A stretch of DNA of 64,000 bases from Streptomyces mobaraensis (GCF_020099395.1 NZ_CP083590.1:2356001-2420000); one strand, 5' to 3'. Shown: positions 7,375 to 15,657, numbered from the stretch's first letter. Program-made: numbers and translations. Notes: generated by a model not told the origin, from the letters alone.

Positions 7375-8751
7375 CTACGGGTACACCCCGTCCGTGACGT
7401 AGACGCGCATGTTCGGGATGGTGAGGGTGCCGCCGAACTGGCCCGCCTGGCGGATCTTCACGTCGGTGAAGAAGATCGGGATGGGGAGCTTGAGGCCCGG
7501 GATGAGCGGGGGCGGGTGTTCGGCGGTGTAGTCGGCGGCGAAGATCGGGAGGGTGCTGCCGAGGAGCTTGCCCTTCAGCTGCTCGGTGTACATGGTGACC
7601 CGGCCGCCGTTGACGGTGGAGGTCTTGCCCGGGCCCGACTGGTGGTAGATCCGCTTCCGGTCGTTGACCAGGGCGTGCAGGTCGTCGATCGCCAGCTTGT
7701 CGGCGGTGAACTTGAGGACGGACTTCTTCTGCCCGCCCGCCGTGACGATCTCCTTGACCCCCTCGTAGGTGAGGCCGGTCAGGGTGAGCCTGTTCGCCTC
7801 CAGGTACCAGGGGTTGTCGGCGAAGGCGGCCTGCCCGTTGTCCGCCTGCCGTTTGGTGAGCGGGCAGGGGCGCGGCGTCTTCGCGGCCGACGTGCCGGGC
7901 GAAGGGGTGCTCGACGGTGACGAGCCGGGGGTCGTGGTGGGCGTCGGCGTGGAGGCGGGGTCCGGGGTGCCGTCCTTCGGGTCGGCGGAGGGGTCGGTGG
8001 TCGGACGCGTCGCCTTCTTGCCCGCCGCCTCCTCCGTCTTCTTCCCAGCGCCGTCCGGGGTCTTCCCGGGCTTGGGCGTCGCCGAAGTGGCGGGAGGGGT
8101 CGGGGTGGTGCCTGTTGCGCCCGGTGACGGGGTGGTCGTCGGGGCCGGGGTGGGGGACGTCGTCGAACCGGGCGTCGGCGTCGGAAGCTTCGAGGGCAGG
8201 TCCGGTACGGGCGGCACCGGCAGCTTGCCCTCGCCCGGTACGGCCGGGTCCGGCGTCGGGTCGGCGGTGGGGGTGGGAGCGGGCTTCCGCTTCCCGTGCG
8301 CGTCCGGGCCGTCCTTCCCCTCGCCGTCGGGGGCCTTCGTCGCCTTGTCCTTGTCCCCGTCCTCGTCCTTGTCCTTCTTCTTGCCCTTGCCCTTGTCCTT
8401 CTCCTTGCCGGCGTCCTCGTCGGCGTCCCCGCCCGCGCTCGTGCCCGGGCTCGGCGTGGTCGTGGGCGAACCCGCCGTGGGTGAACCGGGCGTCGGTACG
8501 TCGGGCGTGGGCGTCCCGTCCGGCGTGGTCACGCAGAAGGCGTCGCCGAACGGACTGGGCGCCCCCGGCTTGGCCGTGGCCAGCTGGGGCGTGAAGCCCA
8601 TGCCCATGAGCACCGCCGTGGGCATGGCCGCCAGTGCGACGGCCTTCCCCGCGGGCATGTGCAGGCGCGCCAGCAGGGGTTTCCTGGGCGCGGCGTGGCG
8701 CGGACCGGCTCTCGGGCAGTCGCGGTCGCGCGCGTCGTCGTCAGTCGCCAC
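7375..8751 (-). CDS. Secreted or cell-surface Pro/Thr-rich protein of unknown function
   Basis: The 458-residue product has a basic N terminus, a hydrophobic segment at about residues 34-53 that could be a signal or anchor, and a long low-complexity Pro/Thr/Ser linker. The linker contains a highly charged Lys/Asp/Glu tract near residues 111-135. A folded C-terminal region of roughly 150 residues follows, starting near TKRQADNGQAAFADNPWYLE. The GTG at 8,751 has AGGAG five bases upstream. It is the last of three minus-strand genes and starts 12 bases after the DUF6114 gene, so the three are probably co-transcribed. The C-terminal region may be distantly related to the DUF6230 protein upstream. 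No enzymatic motif is seen. Confidence 0.75.
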   Translation of the reverse strand: MATDDDARDRDCPRAGPRHAAPRKPLLARLHMPAGKAVALAAMPTAVLMGMGFTPQLATAKPGAPSPFGDAFCVTTPDGTPTPDVPTPGSPTAGSPTTTPSPGTSAGGDADEDAGKEKDKGKGKKKDKDEDGDKDKATKAPDGEGKDGPDAHGKRKPAPTPTADPTPDPAVPGEGKLPVPPVPDLPSKLPTPTPGSTTSPTPAPTTTPSPGATGTTPTPPATSATPKPGKTPDGAGKKTEEAAGKKATRPTTDPSADPKDGTPDPASTPTPTTTPGSSPSSTPSPGTSAAKTPRPCPLTKRQADNGQAAFADNPWYLEANRLTLTGLTYEGVKEIVTAGGQKKSVLKFTADKLAIDDLHALVNDRKRIYHQSGPGKTSTVNGGRVTMYTEQLKGKLLGSTLPIFAADYTAEHPPPLIPGLKLPIPIFFTDVKIRQAGQFGGTLTIPNMRVYVTDGVYP

Positions 8752-8763
8752 GGTGGCTCCTGT

Positions 8764-9243
8764 TCATTCCTTCACCAGCGACGGACCGGACGGGATCGGG
8801 AGGTCCGGCGGCTCCTCCTCCGAGGCATCCGTGGCCTCCGGCAGCGGCTGCGCCGGGGCCCAGGAGACGGCGAGCGCGCCGCCCAGCATCGCCGGGATGA
8901 TCCCGAGCAGGAACGCGCCGAAGTTGGAGACGACGAGCGAGACGATCCCGAGCAGGATGGCCGCGATCCCCGAGAAGACCCGGGAGTGCCGCTGGAACCA
9001 CATGGTCAGCCCGAGGACGATGAGCAGGATCCCGATGATCAGTGACCCGGCGCCCGCCGTGGTGGACAGCCGGATGCTGAGCTCGCCGAACTTCAGGGTC
9101 TGGTACGGGATGTACATGATCGGCACACCGGCGAGCATGGTCCACAGACCGGCCCAGAACGGGCGCTCACCCCGCCAGGTCCGGAACCTGCGGCGCAGGC
9201 CGCTCTTGTCGGCCGGCTGTGGTGGCGTCGTGTCGGCGCTCAT
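8764..9243 (-). CDS. DUF6114 family integral membrane protein
   Basis: This 159-residue protein has a short basic N terminus and about four membrane helices: one around PFWAGLWTMLAGVPIMYIPY, one around SLIIGILLIVLGLTMWF, and two in the stretch from VFSGIAAILLGIVSLVV to GAFLLGIIPAMLGGALAV. A Pro/Glu-rich cytoplasmic tail follows. The pairing with an upstream DUF6230 gene is a recurring Streptomyces arrangement. GAGGAG lies at proper distance from the ATG at 9,243. Function is unknown; it may anchor or export its two exported-looking neighbours. Confidence 0.8.
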   Translation of the reverse strand: MSADTTPPQPADKSGLRRRFRTWRGERPFWAGLWTMLAGVPIMYIPYQTLKFGELSIRLSTTAGAGSLIIGILLIVLGLTMWFQRHSRVFSGIAAILLGIVSLVVSNFGAFLLGIIPAMLGGALAVSWAPAQPLPEATDASEEEPPDLPIPSGPSLVKE

Positions 9244-9380
9244 GATGTACAGCTCCTCGGAACTGGCGGTTTGGTGCTGTGCGAGCCCTGCCGGGCTCTC
9301 GTTCCGCTACCCCGCGGCGGAGTGCGCGCGGCGCGGGCACGGGAGCCGGTGCGGTTCCCGTCCCCGGCCGTACCGGCGTG

Positions 9381-10019
9381 TTACTCGCCGACCTTGCACT
9401 TCTGTGCGCCCATGCCGACGCTCATGTGGAGGCCGGGCAGGGTGAACGAACCGGCCGACGTGGCCCACGCCTGCTGCTCCACGTCGTCGAACTCGACCGA
9501 CTCGGCCTGCTGGGCGAAGGAGCCCGGCACCGACTTGGTCTTGTCGCCGGGGTTCTTGCCCGGTCCCTGGGTCATGTGGTCCGACGAGACGCCGATGTCG
9601 ATCTTGTTGAACTGGGCGTTCCCGACCTTCATCTCATTGGCGTCGAGGTAGAGCTGCTTCGCCACGACCTTCGTGTCCCCGCCGCCCGCCTTCAGCTTGA
9701 GGCCCACCGCTCCGAACGGCGTCGGAACGTTGACCGCCTGGCAGAGGTTGGTGATGTCGGCCCGGTTCATGCCGACGACCGCGACCGCCTTGTGGTCCTT
9801 GGCGTTCGGGTCCGTGTCCTCCATAGCGCCGTACTGGCCGAAGCCCTCGCCGTGGATGTGCTTGGCCGTGATCTGGAACTGCTGACCGGAAACCTGGAAC
9901 GACGCCGCCAGCGCGCCCTGCGCGATGGCCATCGTGACCGCCGCCGCCGCGCCCACACTCGGGACCATGACGACCGCGAACCGCTTCCATCTGGTCCCAC
10001 CGCGTGCCTGGGACTTCAT
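9381..10019 (-). CDS. DUF6230 family exported protein
   Basis: The frame continues upstream, but the ATG at 10,019 has AAGGAGG six bases before it and gives a 212-residue protein. The N terminus is basic (KSQARGGTRWKRF) and then hydrophobic (VVMVPSVGAAAAVTMAIAQG), ending AALAASFQV, which looks like a signal peptide. The mature part is a beta-rich domain typical of DUF6230. Such proteins are sometimes labelled cholesterol esterase, but no catalytic Ser-Asp-His set is evident, so I do not assign an activity. It heads an operon with the DUF6114 gene 137 bases downstream. Confidence 0.8.
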   Translation of the reverse strand: MKSQARGGTRWKRFAVVMVPSVGAAAAVTMAIAQGALAASFQVSGQQFQITAKHIHGEGFGQYGAMEDTDPNAKDHKAVAVVGMNRADITNLCQAVNVPTPFGAVGLKLKAGGGDTKVVAKQLYLDANEMKVGNAQFNKIDIGVSSDHMTQGPGKNPGDKTKSVPGSFAQQAESVEFDDVEQQAWATSAGSFTLPGLHMSVGMGAQKCKVGE

Positions 10020-10380
10020 GACTTGCCTCCTTCTCGGACGTACACCCCGAGCGGGCCGACGACTTCTGGCCCGGGGTGGGAGACGTGCTACGTCCTCGGG
10101 AAGCGGAGCGCCGTCGCGTGCGGTGGCGTCCAACGCCAAGCCGCGACCGAAACACCGGCGATCACCCCCGAGCGACAACCACGTGGCCACGCGTGCGCGC
10201 AACCTCCGGGACAGGCCCCGTCGTTGGCGGCGGGGACCCCCCTGTCCCACGGCCGGCGGGCAGGCCGCCGGTCGCCCCGGTGGGGACCCAGCTCCCGGGC
10301 GCCGGCCGGATGCCGTGCCGCGGTGCTGGACCGGGTTGCGCCGATCGTGGTCGATTCCGGGGCGGGGCACAAGAGGTTCA

Positions 10381-10394
10381 TTACTTGCGAGTAA
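10381..10394. promoter_or_regulatory. Palindromic candidate operator TTACTTGCGAGTAA
   Basis: The sequence has complementary TTACT/AGTAA arms around TGCG, a form often bound by TetR-family repressors. It lies about 360 bases upstream of the DUF6230 start. The regulator is unknown. Confidence 0.4.
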
Positions 10395-10484
10395 CGCCCG
10401 GGCGTCCCCGAGGAGTCAGGGCCGCGACGGGCGGGCACGCGGCGTGAGCGGCAGCATGCCGGAAACGTGGCGGCATAACGGGAA

Positions 10485-10508
10485 AAACCCGGGCGGAAGC
10501 CCGGGTTT
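10485..10508 (-). terminator. Hairpin terminator of the thioredoxin-like gene
   Basis: AAACCCGGGC and GCCCGGGTTT pair perfectly around GGAA. Read on the minus strand the stem is followed by a run of five T. It lies about 90 bases past the stop at 10,599. Confidence 0.75.
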
Positions 10509-10598
10509 CCCTTACCTCAAGTAACTACGGTCGCCTTTATAAAGATTTGATATACCGCGACCGGTGTTTCGTCTGTGACGAGCGTGTGAACGGGACGG

Positions 10599-11561
10599 TC
10601 AGAACAGCGCCCGCGACAGCGCCGTCCGCGCCGCCGTCACCCGCGGGTCGTCCGGGCCGATGACCTCGAACAGCTCCAGCAGCCGGACGCGTGCCGCGTC
10701 GCGGTCCTCGCCGGCCGTCCGCCGGATGACGTCGATCAGCCGCCCGAACGCGTCCTCGACGTGCCCGCCGACCAGGTCGAGGTCGGCCGCCGCCGCCTGC
10801 GCGTGGACGTCGCCCGGCGCGTCGGCCGCGGCCTTGCGCACCTGCTGGGGGTCCGCGCCCTGGACCCGCCGCAGCAGCTCCGCCTGGGCCAGGCCCAGCT
10901 TGGCCTCGACGTTGAGCGGGTCGTCGGACAGCACGTTCTTGTACGCCTGGACGGCACCGCCCAGGTCCCCCTTGTCGAGGGCGTCGTGGGCCGCTCCCAG
11001 CGCCGCGTCGTGCGGCCCGGCCGGACGCGCCGGCACCTCCGCCTCACCGGCACCCGGCGCCGCGGGCACGCCGACGATCCCGAACTGCTGCTCCGCGACC
11101 TGGACGAGCTGGTCCAGCACCTGGCGGATCTGCGCCTCGGGCGCCGCGCCCTGGAACAGCGGCAGCGCCTGCCCGGCCACCACCGCGAAGACCGCCGGGA
11201 TGGACTGGACCCCGAACTGCTGGAACAGCCGCTGGTTGGCCTCGACATCGACCTTGGCCAGCACGAACCGGCCCGCGTACTCCCCGGCCAGCCGCTCCAG
11301 GACCGGGCCGAGCTGCTTGCAGGGCTCGCACCAGTCGGCCCAGAAATCGATGACGACCGGCACCTCGGCCGACCGCTGAAGCACCTCGTGCTCGAACGAC
11401 GCCTCGTCGACGTCGAGGACCAGACGCACCGCGCCCGCGGGCGCACCGCCCTGGCGCGCCGCCTCGGCCCGCGCCTGCTCCGCCTTCTGCTTGGCTTCCC
11501 CGGCCGCCTTCACCGCGGCGAGGTCGACCACTCCACTCATGGACATGTTCCGTGGCTGCAT
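10599..11561 (-). CDS. Thioredoxin-fold/TPR protein (CnoX/YbbN type)
   Basis: The 320-residue protein has an Ala/Gln/Glu-rich N-terminal segment, a thioredoxin domain at about residues 45-155 with FWADWCEPCK (Cys78 and Cys81), and a C-terminal tetratricopeptide region from about residue 185. This is the architecture of CnoX/YbbN, a chaperone-linked redox protein. Unlike E. coli CnoX, both Cys of the CxxC motif are present, so disulfide exchange is possible. The ATG at 11,561 has a GGAGG upstream; a second ATG at 11,543 would remove six residues. It is divergent from a TetR gene and shares its control region. Confidence 0.88.
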   Translation of the reverse strand: MQPRNMSMSGVVDLAAVKAAGEAKQKAEQARAEAARQGGAPAGAVRLVLDVDEASFEHEVLQRSAEVPVVIDFWADWCEPCKQLGPVLERLAGEYAGRFVLAKVDVEANQRLFQQFGVQSIPAVFAVVAGQALPLFQGAAPEAQIRQVLDQLVQVAEQQFGIVGVPAAPGAGEAEVPARPAGPHDAALGAAHDALDKGDLGGAVQAYKNVLSDDPLNVEAKLGLAQAELLRRVQGADPQQVRKAAADAPGDVHAQAAAADLDLVGGHVEDAFGRLIDVIRRTAGEDRDAARVRLLELFEVIGPDDPRVTAARTALSRALF

Positions 11562-11597
11562 GGGCCTATCCTCCCCCCTCCGCACGGCGATCGGAAA

Positions 11598-11614
11598 AGT
11601 ACGCAGCGGTACAC
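11598..11614 (-). promoter_or_regulatory. Candidate operator and -10 region upstream of the thioredoxin-like gene
   Basis: Read on the minus strand the segment is GTGTACCGCTGCGTACTTT, with two GTAC half-sites six bases apart running into a TACTTT -10-like hexamer. Nearly the same element overlaps the thiolase promoter at 22,791-22,809, which suggests a shared regulator. Confidence 0.45.
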
Positions 11615-11668
11615 AGCGAATTCGACGCCGGGTCCCCACCTGGCGTCCGTGGTTGTCGCTCACTCTTT

Positions 11669-11685
11669 CGCTACGACTCGTAGCG
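11669..11685. promoter_or_regulatory. Perfect palindrome near tetR, candidate TetR operator
   Basis: CGCTACGACTCGTAGCG is an 8-bp perfect inverted repeat around one central base, 84 bases before the TetR ATG. TetR regulators commonly bind such sites in the shared divergent promoter. Confidence 0.45.
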
Positions 11686-11756
11686 TAACTGGAACCCCCT
11701 CGGCACGGCAGGGCGCCTTCCGTGATCTGCCTCATACCCGCGCGGCTACCCGGCGG

Positions 11757-11762
11757 TAAGGT
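11757..11762 (+). promoter_or_regulatory. -10 element of a probably leaderless tetR
   Basis: TAAGGT is followed after six bases by the ATG at 11,769 and no Shine-Dalgarno sequence is present. This geometry places the transcription start at the start codon. Confidence 0.5.
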
Positions 11763-11768
11763 CGCCGT

Positions 11769-12422
11769 ATGACGTCCGCCCCGCAGCCCCCCGCACACCG
11801 TGCGAGCGGCCGCACGGGCCGCCCCCGCAGCGCCGAGGCCGACCGCGCGATCCTCGACGCGACGCGCGCCGCGCTGGTCGAACTGGGGTGGGGCAAGCTG
11901 ACGATGGGCGACGTCGCCGCCCGCGCGGGGGTCGCCAAGACGACCTTGTACCGGCGCTGGGCCGGCAAGAACGCGCTCGTCGTCGATGCCGTGGCCGACC
12001 TCTTCGACGAGCACCTCGAACTGCCCGACCGGGGTAGTTTGCAGGCCGATATCGAGGGGGTCGTGCTTCGGTTCGCGGCGCTTCTCGATCGGCCGGAGAC
12101 GAAGACGGCCCTGATGGCCGTTGTCGCGGAGTCGACCCGGGACGAGGTGCTGCGTGAGCGCATCCGCTCCGCGATCGTCGAACGCCAGAAGGGCCTGGTC
12201 CTGCTGGGCCGTGCCCGCGCCCAGGCTCGCGGGGAACTTCCCCGCGAGGACGAGCCGGCCGTCGCCGCCCGGACCGCGGATCTCATCTTCGATGTGATCG
12301 CGGGGGCGGTCGTCCATCGGACGCTCGTCAGTGCGGAGCCGGTGGACGCGGAGTGGGCGCGGGGGTTCACGGCGTTGCTCATCGGGGGGTTGGCGGGGGC
12401 CGGGGCGGCTTCGCCGCGGTAG
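11769..12422 (+). CDS. TetR family transcriptional regulator
   Basis: The 217-residue protein has an Arg/Pro-rich tail, then the family helix-turn-helix with MGDVAARAGVAKTTLYRRW at residues 46-64 and the following KNALVVDAV. The C-terminal part is a helical ligand-binding domain. It is divergent from the thioredoxin-like gene and two candidate operators lie between them, so autoregulation and control of that gene are plausible. The ligand cannot be predicted. A palindromic repeat element follows the stop. Confidence 0.92.
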   Translation: MTSAPQPPAHRASGRTGRPRSAEADRAILDATRAALVELGWGKLTMGDVAARAGVAKTTLYRRWAGKNALVVDAVADLFDEHLELPDRGSLQADIEGVVLRFAALLDRPETKTALMAVVAESTRDEVLRERIRSAIVERQKGLVLLGRARAQARGELPREDEPAVAARTADLIFDVIAGAVVHRTLVSAEPVDAEWARGFTALLIGGLAGAGAASPR

Positions 12423-12592
12423 GGGTGCCCCGGTCCCTCCCCCAAAGGGGGCACCCCCATTCACCGTTTCTGGCGGGGGCCAGCCCCCGCGCCCCCGAAG
12501 CGCCCTGCGGGCGCTGTCCTCAATCGCCGGACGGGCTGATACAGCCCGTCCGGCGATTGAGGACGAGCGGCGAAGGGGCGGGGCCGGGGCAA
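12423..12592. repeat. Modular palindromic intergenic repeat, copy A
   Basis: The element fills the gap between the converging TetR and serine hydrolase genes. It has a GTGCCCC...GGGGGCAC module, a small GCGGGGG/CCCCCGC hairpin, an AGCGCCC/GGGCGCT hairpin, and a perfect 23-bp stem (12,516-12,538 with 12,542-12,564) with a 3-base loop. The same modules recur at 37,644, 48,240 and 59,898. It would also act as a bidirectional terminator. Confidence 0.8.
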
Positions 12593-12593
12593 C

Positions 12594-13739
12594 TCACCCC
12601 TCCAAACACGCCCGCACCGCCGCCACCAACCGCCCCGCCCGCTCGTCCCCCTCGCCGATCATCCGGTTGGCGACATACGCGAAGCCGACCCCGAACTCGT
12701 CGTCGCCGAAGCCCAGATGGCCGCCCGCGCCGTCGTGGCCGAAGCTGCGGGGGCCGAGCATGGGGACGACGGGGGGTGAGTCGAGGTGGAAGCCGACGCC
12801 CCAGCGGACGCCGAGGTCGGGGAAGCCGGACCAGGAGGCGCCGGAGGTCTGCGGGCGTACGGCGGCGGTCACCGTGTCCTCGGTGAGCAGCCGGGGGCCG
12901 CCGTCGACGCCGGTGACGGCCGCCGCGTACATCGCGGCGAGGCCGCGGGCGGTGGAGACGGCTCCGGTGGCGGGGATCTCGGCGGTCAGGAAGTCCTTGG
13001 CGTTCCAGCCGCGCGGGTGGTCGAGGCCCGGGAAAACGAAGGCGCCGTTCATGGTGAGGATGCGCGTGAAGAGGTGGTCGGGGTCCGGGAGGGCCGGCGG
13101 CTCGCCGTCGTACGCGAGGCGGGCGAGGCCCTCGTACTCGTCCTCGGGGACGCCGATCCAGGTGCGCAGGCCCAGGTCGTCGGCGACGGCGGAGCGGAAG
13201 TACGCGCCGGGGGTGAGGCCGGTGATCCGCCGGATCAGTTCGCCGGCCAGCCAGCCGATGGTGTGGCCGTGGTACTCGTGCGCGGTGCCCGGCTCCCAGA
13301 GGGGCTGCTGTTCCTCCAGGGCGCGGACGACCGGGGTCCAGGCGGTGATCTCGGCGAAGGACGGGCTGGCGTCGAGGACGGGGAGGCCGGCCCGGTGGGC
13401 GAGGATCATGCGGGTGGTGACGCCCTCTTTGCCGTTCCGGGCGAACTCGGGCCAGTGGTCGGCGACGGGGGCGTCGAGGTCCAGCAGGCCCTGCTGGACG
13501 AGGAGGTGGACGCAGAGGACGAGGACGCCCTTGGCGGCGGACATCACCGGAACGGCCGTGTCCGCTTCCCAGGGGCGGCCGGTGCGCTCGTCGGCGGTGC
13601 CGCCCCAGAGGTCCACGACCTTGCGGCCGCCGTGGAAGACGGTGACGGCCGCGCCGAGTTCGGCGGTCTCCGCGAAGTTCCGCTCGAAGGCGTCCGCGAC
13701 GGCCTCGAAGCCCTCGTCCACGTGTCCGTCGTACCGCAT
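12594..13739 (-). CDS. Serine hydrolase of the beta-lactamase/class C esterase family
   Basis: The 381-residue protein has the SxxK catalytic motif as VMSAAK (Ser67, Lys70) in a penicillin-binding-protein-like fold, with a likely Tyr motif in EYHGHTIGW and the Gly-rich end FGHDGAGGHLGFGDDE. Such proteins act as esterases, D-amino peptidases or carboxypeptidases; the substrate is unknown. No signal peptide is seen, so it is probably cytosolic. I chose the ATG at 13,739 because GGGGGAA precedes it at good spacing; an ATG at 13,769 would add ten residues but lacks a ribosome site. Confidence 0.85.
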   Translation of the reverse strand: MRYDGHVDEGFEAVADAFERNFAETAELGAAVTVFHGGRKVVDLWGGTADERTGRPWEADTAVPVMSAAKGVLVLCVHLLVQQGLLDLDAPVADHWPEFARNGKEGVTTRMILAHRAGLPVLDASPSFAEITAWTPVVRALEEQQPLWEPGTAHEYHGHTIGWLAGELIRRITGLTPGAYFRSAVADDLGLRTWIGVPEDEYEGLARLAYDGEPPALPDPDHLFTRILTMNGAFVFPGLDHPRGWNAKDFLTAEIPATGAVSTARGLAAMYAAAVTGVDGGPRLLTEDTVTAAVRPQTSGASWSGFPDLGVRWGVGFHLDSPPVVPMLGPRSFGHDGAGGHLGFGDDEFGVGFAYVANRMIGEGDERAGRLVAAVRACLEG

Positions 13740-13849
13740 TCCGGTTCCCCCGCGTCTCGTCCGCGCCATGATCGGCGCCCGGTCACCCTAACCGGAGGGG
13801 ACCGGGCGCCTCGACCGAATATCGGGGGTATGAGCAGGTCAGAGGCGGG

Positions 13850-15550
13850 TCAGAAGCCCGCCGGCTCCGTGTACGTCCCCCACTCGTCCCGCAGCGCGTC
13901 GCAGATCTCGCCGAGCGTGGCCTCCGCGCGGACCGCCTCCAGCATGGGCTCGATCATGTTGGAGCCGTCGCGGGCCGCGGCCAGCATGGCGTTCAGGGCG
14001 GCGGTGACGGCGGCGTCGTCGCGGGCCGCCTTGCGGCCGGCCAGGACGCGGACCTGCTCGCGCTCCACCTCGTGGCTGACGCGCAGGATCTCCAGGTCGC
14101 CGGTGACCGAGCCCTCGTGGCAGTTGACGCCGACGACCCGCTTGTCGCCCTTCTCCAGCGACTGCTGGTAGCGGAAGGCGCTCTCGGCGATCTCGCCGGT
14201 GAACCAGCCGTCCTCGATGCCGCGCAGGATGCCGGAGGTGATCGGGCCGATGGGGTGCTTCCCGTCGGGGTGGGCGCGCAGGCCGCGCTCCTTGATCCGA
14301 TCGAAGATCTTCTCGGCGTCGGCCTCGATCCGGTCGGTGAGCTGCTCGACGAACCACGAACCGCCCAGCGGGTCCGCGACGTTGGCGACGCCCGTCTCCT
14401 CCATCAGCACCTGCTGCGTGCGCAGGGCGATCTCGGCGGCCTGCTCGCTGGGGAGCGCCAGGGTCTCGTCGAGGGCGTTGGTGTGCAGGGAGTTGGTGCC
14501 GCCGAGGACCGCCGCCAGGGCCTCCACCGCCGTGCGGACGACGTTGTTGTACGGCTGCTGGGCGGTGAGCGAGACGCCGGCGGTCTGGGTGTGGAACCGC
14601 AGCCACTGCGCCTTGTCCGTCTTCGCGCCGTAGACCTCCTTCATCCAGCGGGCCCAGATCCGGCGCGCCGCGCGGAACTTGGCGATCTCCTCGAAGAAGT
14701 CGAGGTGCGCGTCGAAGAAGAAGGAGAGGCCGGGTGCGAAGGTGTCCACGTCCAGGCCGCGGCTAAGGCCCAGTTCGACGTAGCCGAAGCCGTCGGCGAG
14801 GGTGTACGCGAGCTCCTGGGCGGCCGTGGCCCCCGCCTCGCGGATGTGGTAGCCGGAGACGGAGAGCGGCTTGTAGGCGGGGATGGCGCGGGTGCAGTGC
14901 TCCATCAGGTCGCCGATCAGGCGCAGGTGCGGCTCGGGGCCGAACAGCCACTCCTTCTGGGCGATGTACTCCTTGAAGATGTCGGTCTGGAGCGTGCCGT
15001 TGAGGACGGCCGGGTCCACGCCCTGGCGTTCGGCGGCGACGAGGTACATGCAGAAGACCGGCACGGCCGGGCCGCTGATCGTCATGGAGGTGGTGACGTC
15101 GCCGAGCGGGATGTCCTTGAACAGGACCTCCATGTCGGCGGCCGAGTCGATGGCGACGCCGCAGTGGCCGACCTCGCCGAGCGAGCGGGGGTCGTCGGAG
15201 TCGCGGCCCATCAGGGTCGGCATGTCGAACGCGACCGAGAGGCCACCGCCGCCCGCGGCCAGGATCATCTTGTAGCGCTCGTTGGTCTGCTCGGCGTTGC
15301 CGAAGCCGGCGAACTGCCGGATGGTCCAGGTGCGGCCCCGGTAGCCGGTCGGGTGGAGGCCGCGGGTGAAGGGGTACTCGCCGGGCCAGCCGATGCGCTC
15401 GAAGCCCTCGTAGGTGTCGCCGGGGCGGGGGCCGTAGACCGGCTCCACCGGGTCGCCGGACAGGGTGGTGAAGTCGGCGTCCCGCTTGCGCGCCGCGTCG
15501 TAACGGGCCTGCCAGCGACCGCGTCCCGCTTCGATGGATGCTGCGTCCAT
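13850..15550 (-). CDS. icmA: Isobutyryl-CoA mutase large subunit (B12-dependent)
   Basis: The 566-residue protein matches the substrate-binding TIM-barrel subunit of acyl-CoA mutases. Two positions separate isobutyryl-CoA from methylmalonyl-CoA mutases: Phe80 (WTIRQFAGFG) and Gln198 (IFKEYIAQKE). Both residues are the IcmA type here; the methylmalonyl enzymes carry Tyr and Arg. The enzyme interconverts isobutyryl-CoA and n-butyryl-CoA, linking valine breakdown to butyrate and polyketide precursors. It lacks the B12-binding domain, so it needs the small subunit IcmB, which is not in this window. The ATG at 15,550 reproduces the usual 566-residue length. meaB at 20,513 and the adenosyltransferase at 42,287 supply supporting functions. 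Confidence 0.95.
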   Translation of the reverse strand: MDAASIEAGRGRWQARYDAARKRDADFTTLSGDPVEPVYGPRPGDTYEGFERIGWPGEYPFTRGLHPTGYRGRTWTIRQFAGFGNAEQTNERYKMILAAGGGGLSVAFDMPTLMGRDSDDPRSLGEVGHCGVAIDSAADMEVLFKDIPLGDVTTSMTISGPAVPVFCMYLVAAERQGVDPAVLNGTLQTDIFKEYIAQKEWLFGPEPHLRLIGDLMEHCTRAIPAYKPLSVSGYHIREAGATAAQELAYTLADGFGYVELGLSRGLDVDTFAPGLSFFFDAHLDFFEEIAKFRAARRIWARWMKEVYGAKTDKAQWLRFHTQTAGVSLTAQQPYNNVVRTAVEALAAVLGGTNSLHTNALDETLALPSEQAAEIALRTQQVLMEETGVANVADPLGGSWFVEQLTDRIEADAEKIFDRIKERGLRAHPDGKHPIGPITSGILRGIEDGWFTGEIAESAFRYQQSLEKGDKRVVGVNCHEGSVTGDLEILRVSHEVEREQVRVLAGRKAARDDAAVTAALNAMLAAARDGSNMIEPMLEAVRAEATLGEICDALRDEWGTYTEPAGF

Positions 15551-15647
15551 GGTGGTGCCGTCCGCCTCTCCGCGCCCCCGCGCGGTGCCGCGCGGGCCTC
15601 GACCGCCGGGCGGCCCCCGTCGTCGCGGGCCGTCCGGGGACGCCGAA

Positions 15648-15657
15648 CTTCTAGAAG
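15648..15657. promoter_or_regulatory. Short palindrome CTTCTAGAAG upstream of icmA
   Basis: A perfect 10-bp palindrome lies 12 bases from the larger palindrome at 15,669-15,686 and about 100 bases before icmA. It could be a second half of the same control region or chance. Confidence 0.25.

Larger units (their letters stand above)
10020..10598. other. Gene-free region upstream of the DUF6230 operon
   Basis: This 579-base stretch has no supportable gene. It holds the DUF6230 ribosome site and leader, a 14-base palindrome at 10,381-10,394, a hairpin terminator for the thioredoxin-like gene at 10,485-10,508, a second TTAC/GTAA pair at 10,512-10,524, and an AT-rich patch at about 10,531-10,555. 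The open frames here are GC-rich shadows. Confidence 0.6.

Noticed and set aside
12353..12886. Plus-strand frames crossing the TetR to serine hydrolase gap
   Set aside because: They run through the palindromic repeat and antisense to the hydrolase. The composition is Arg/Pro/Gly-rich shadow.
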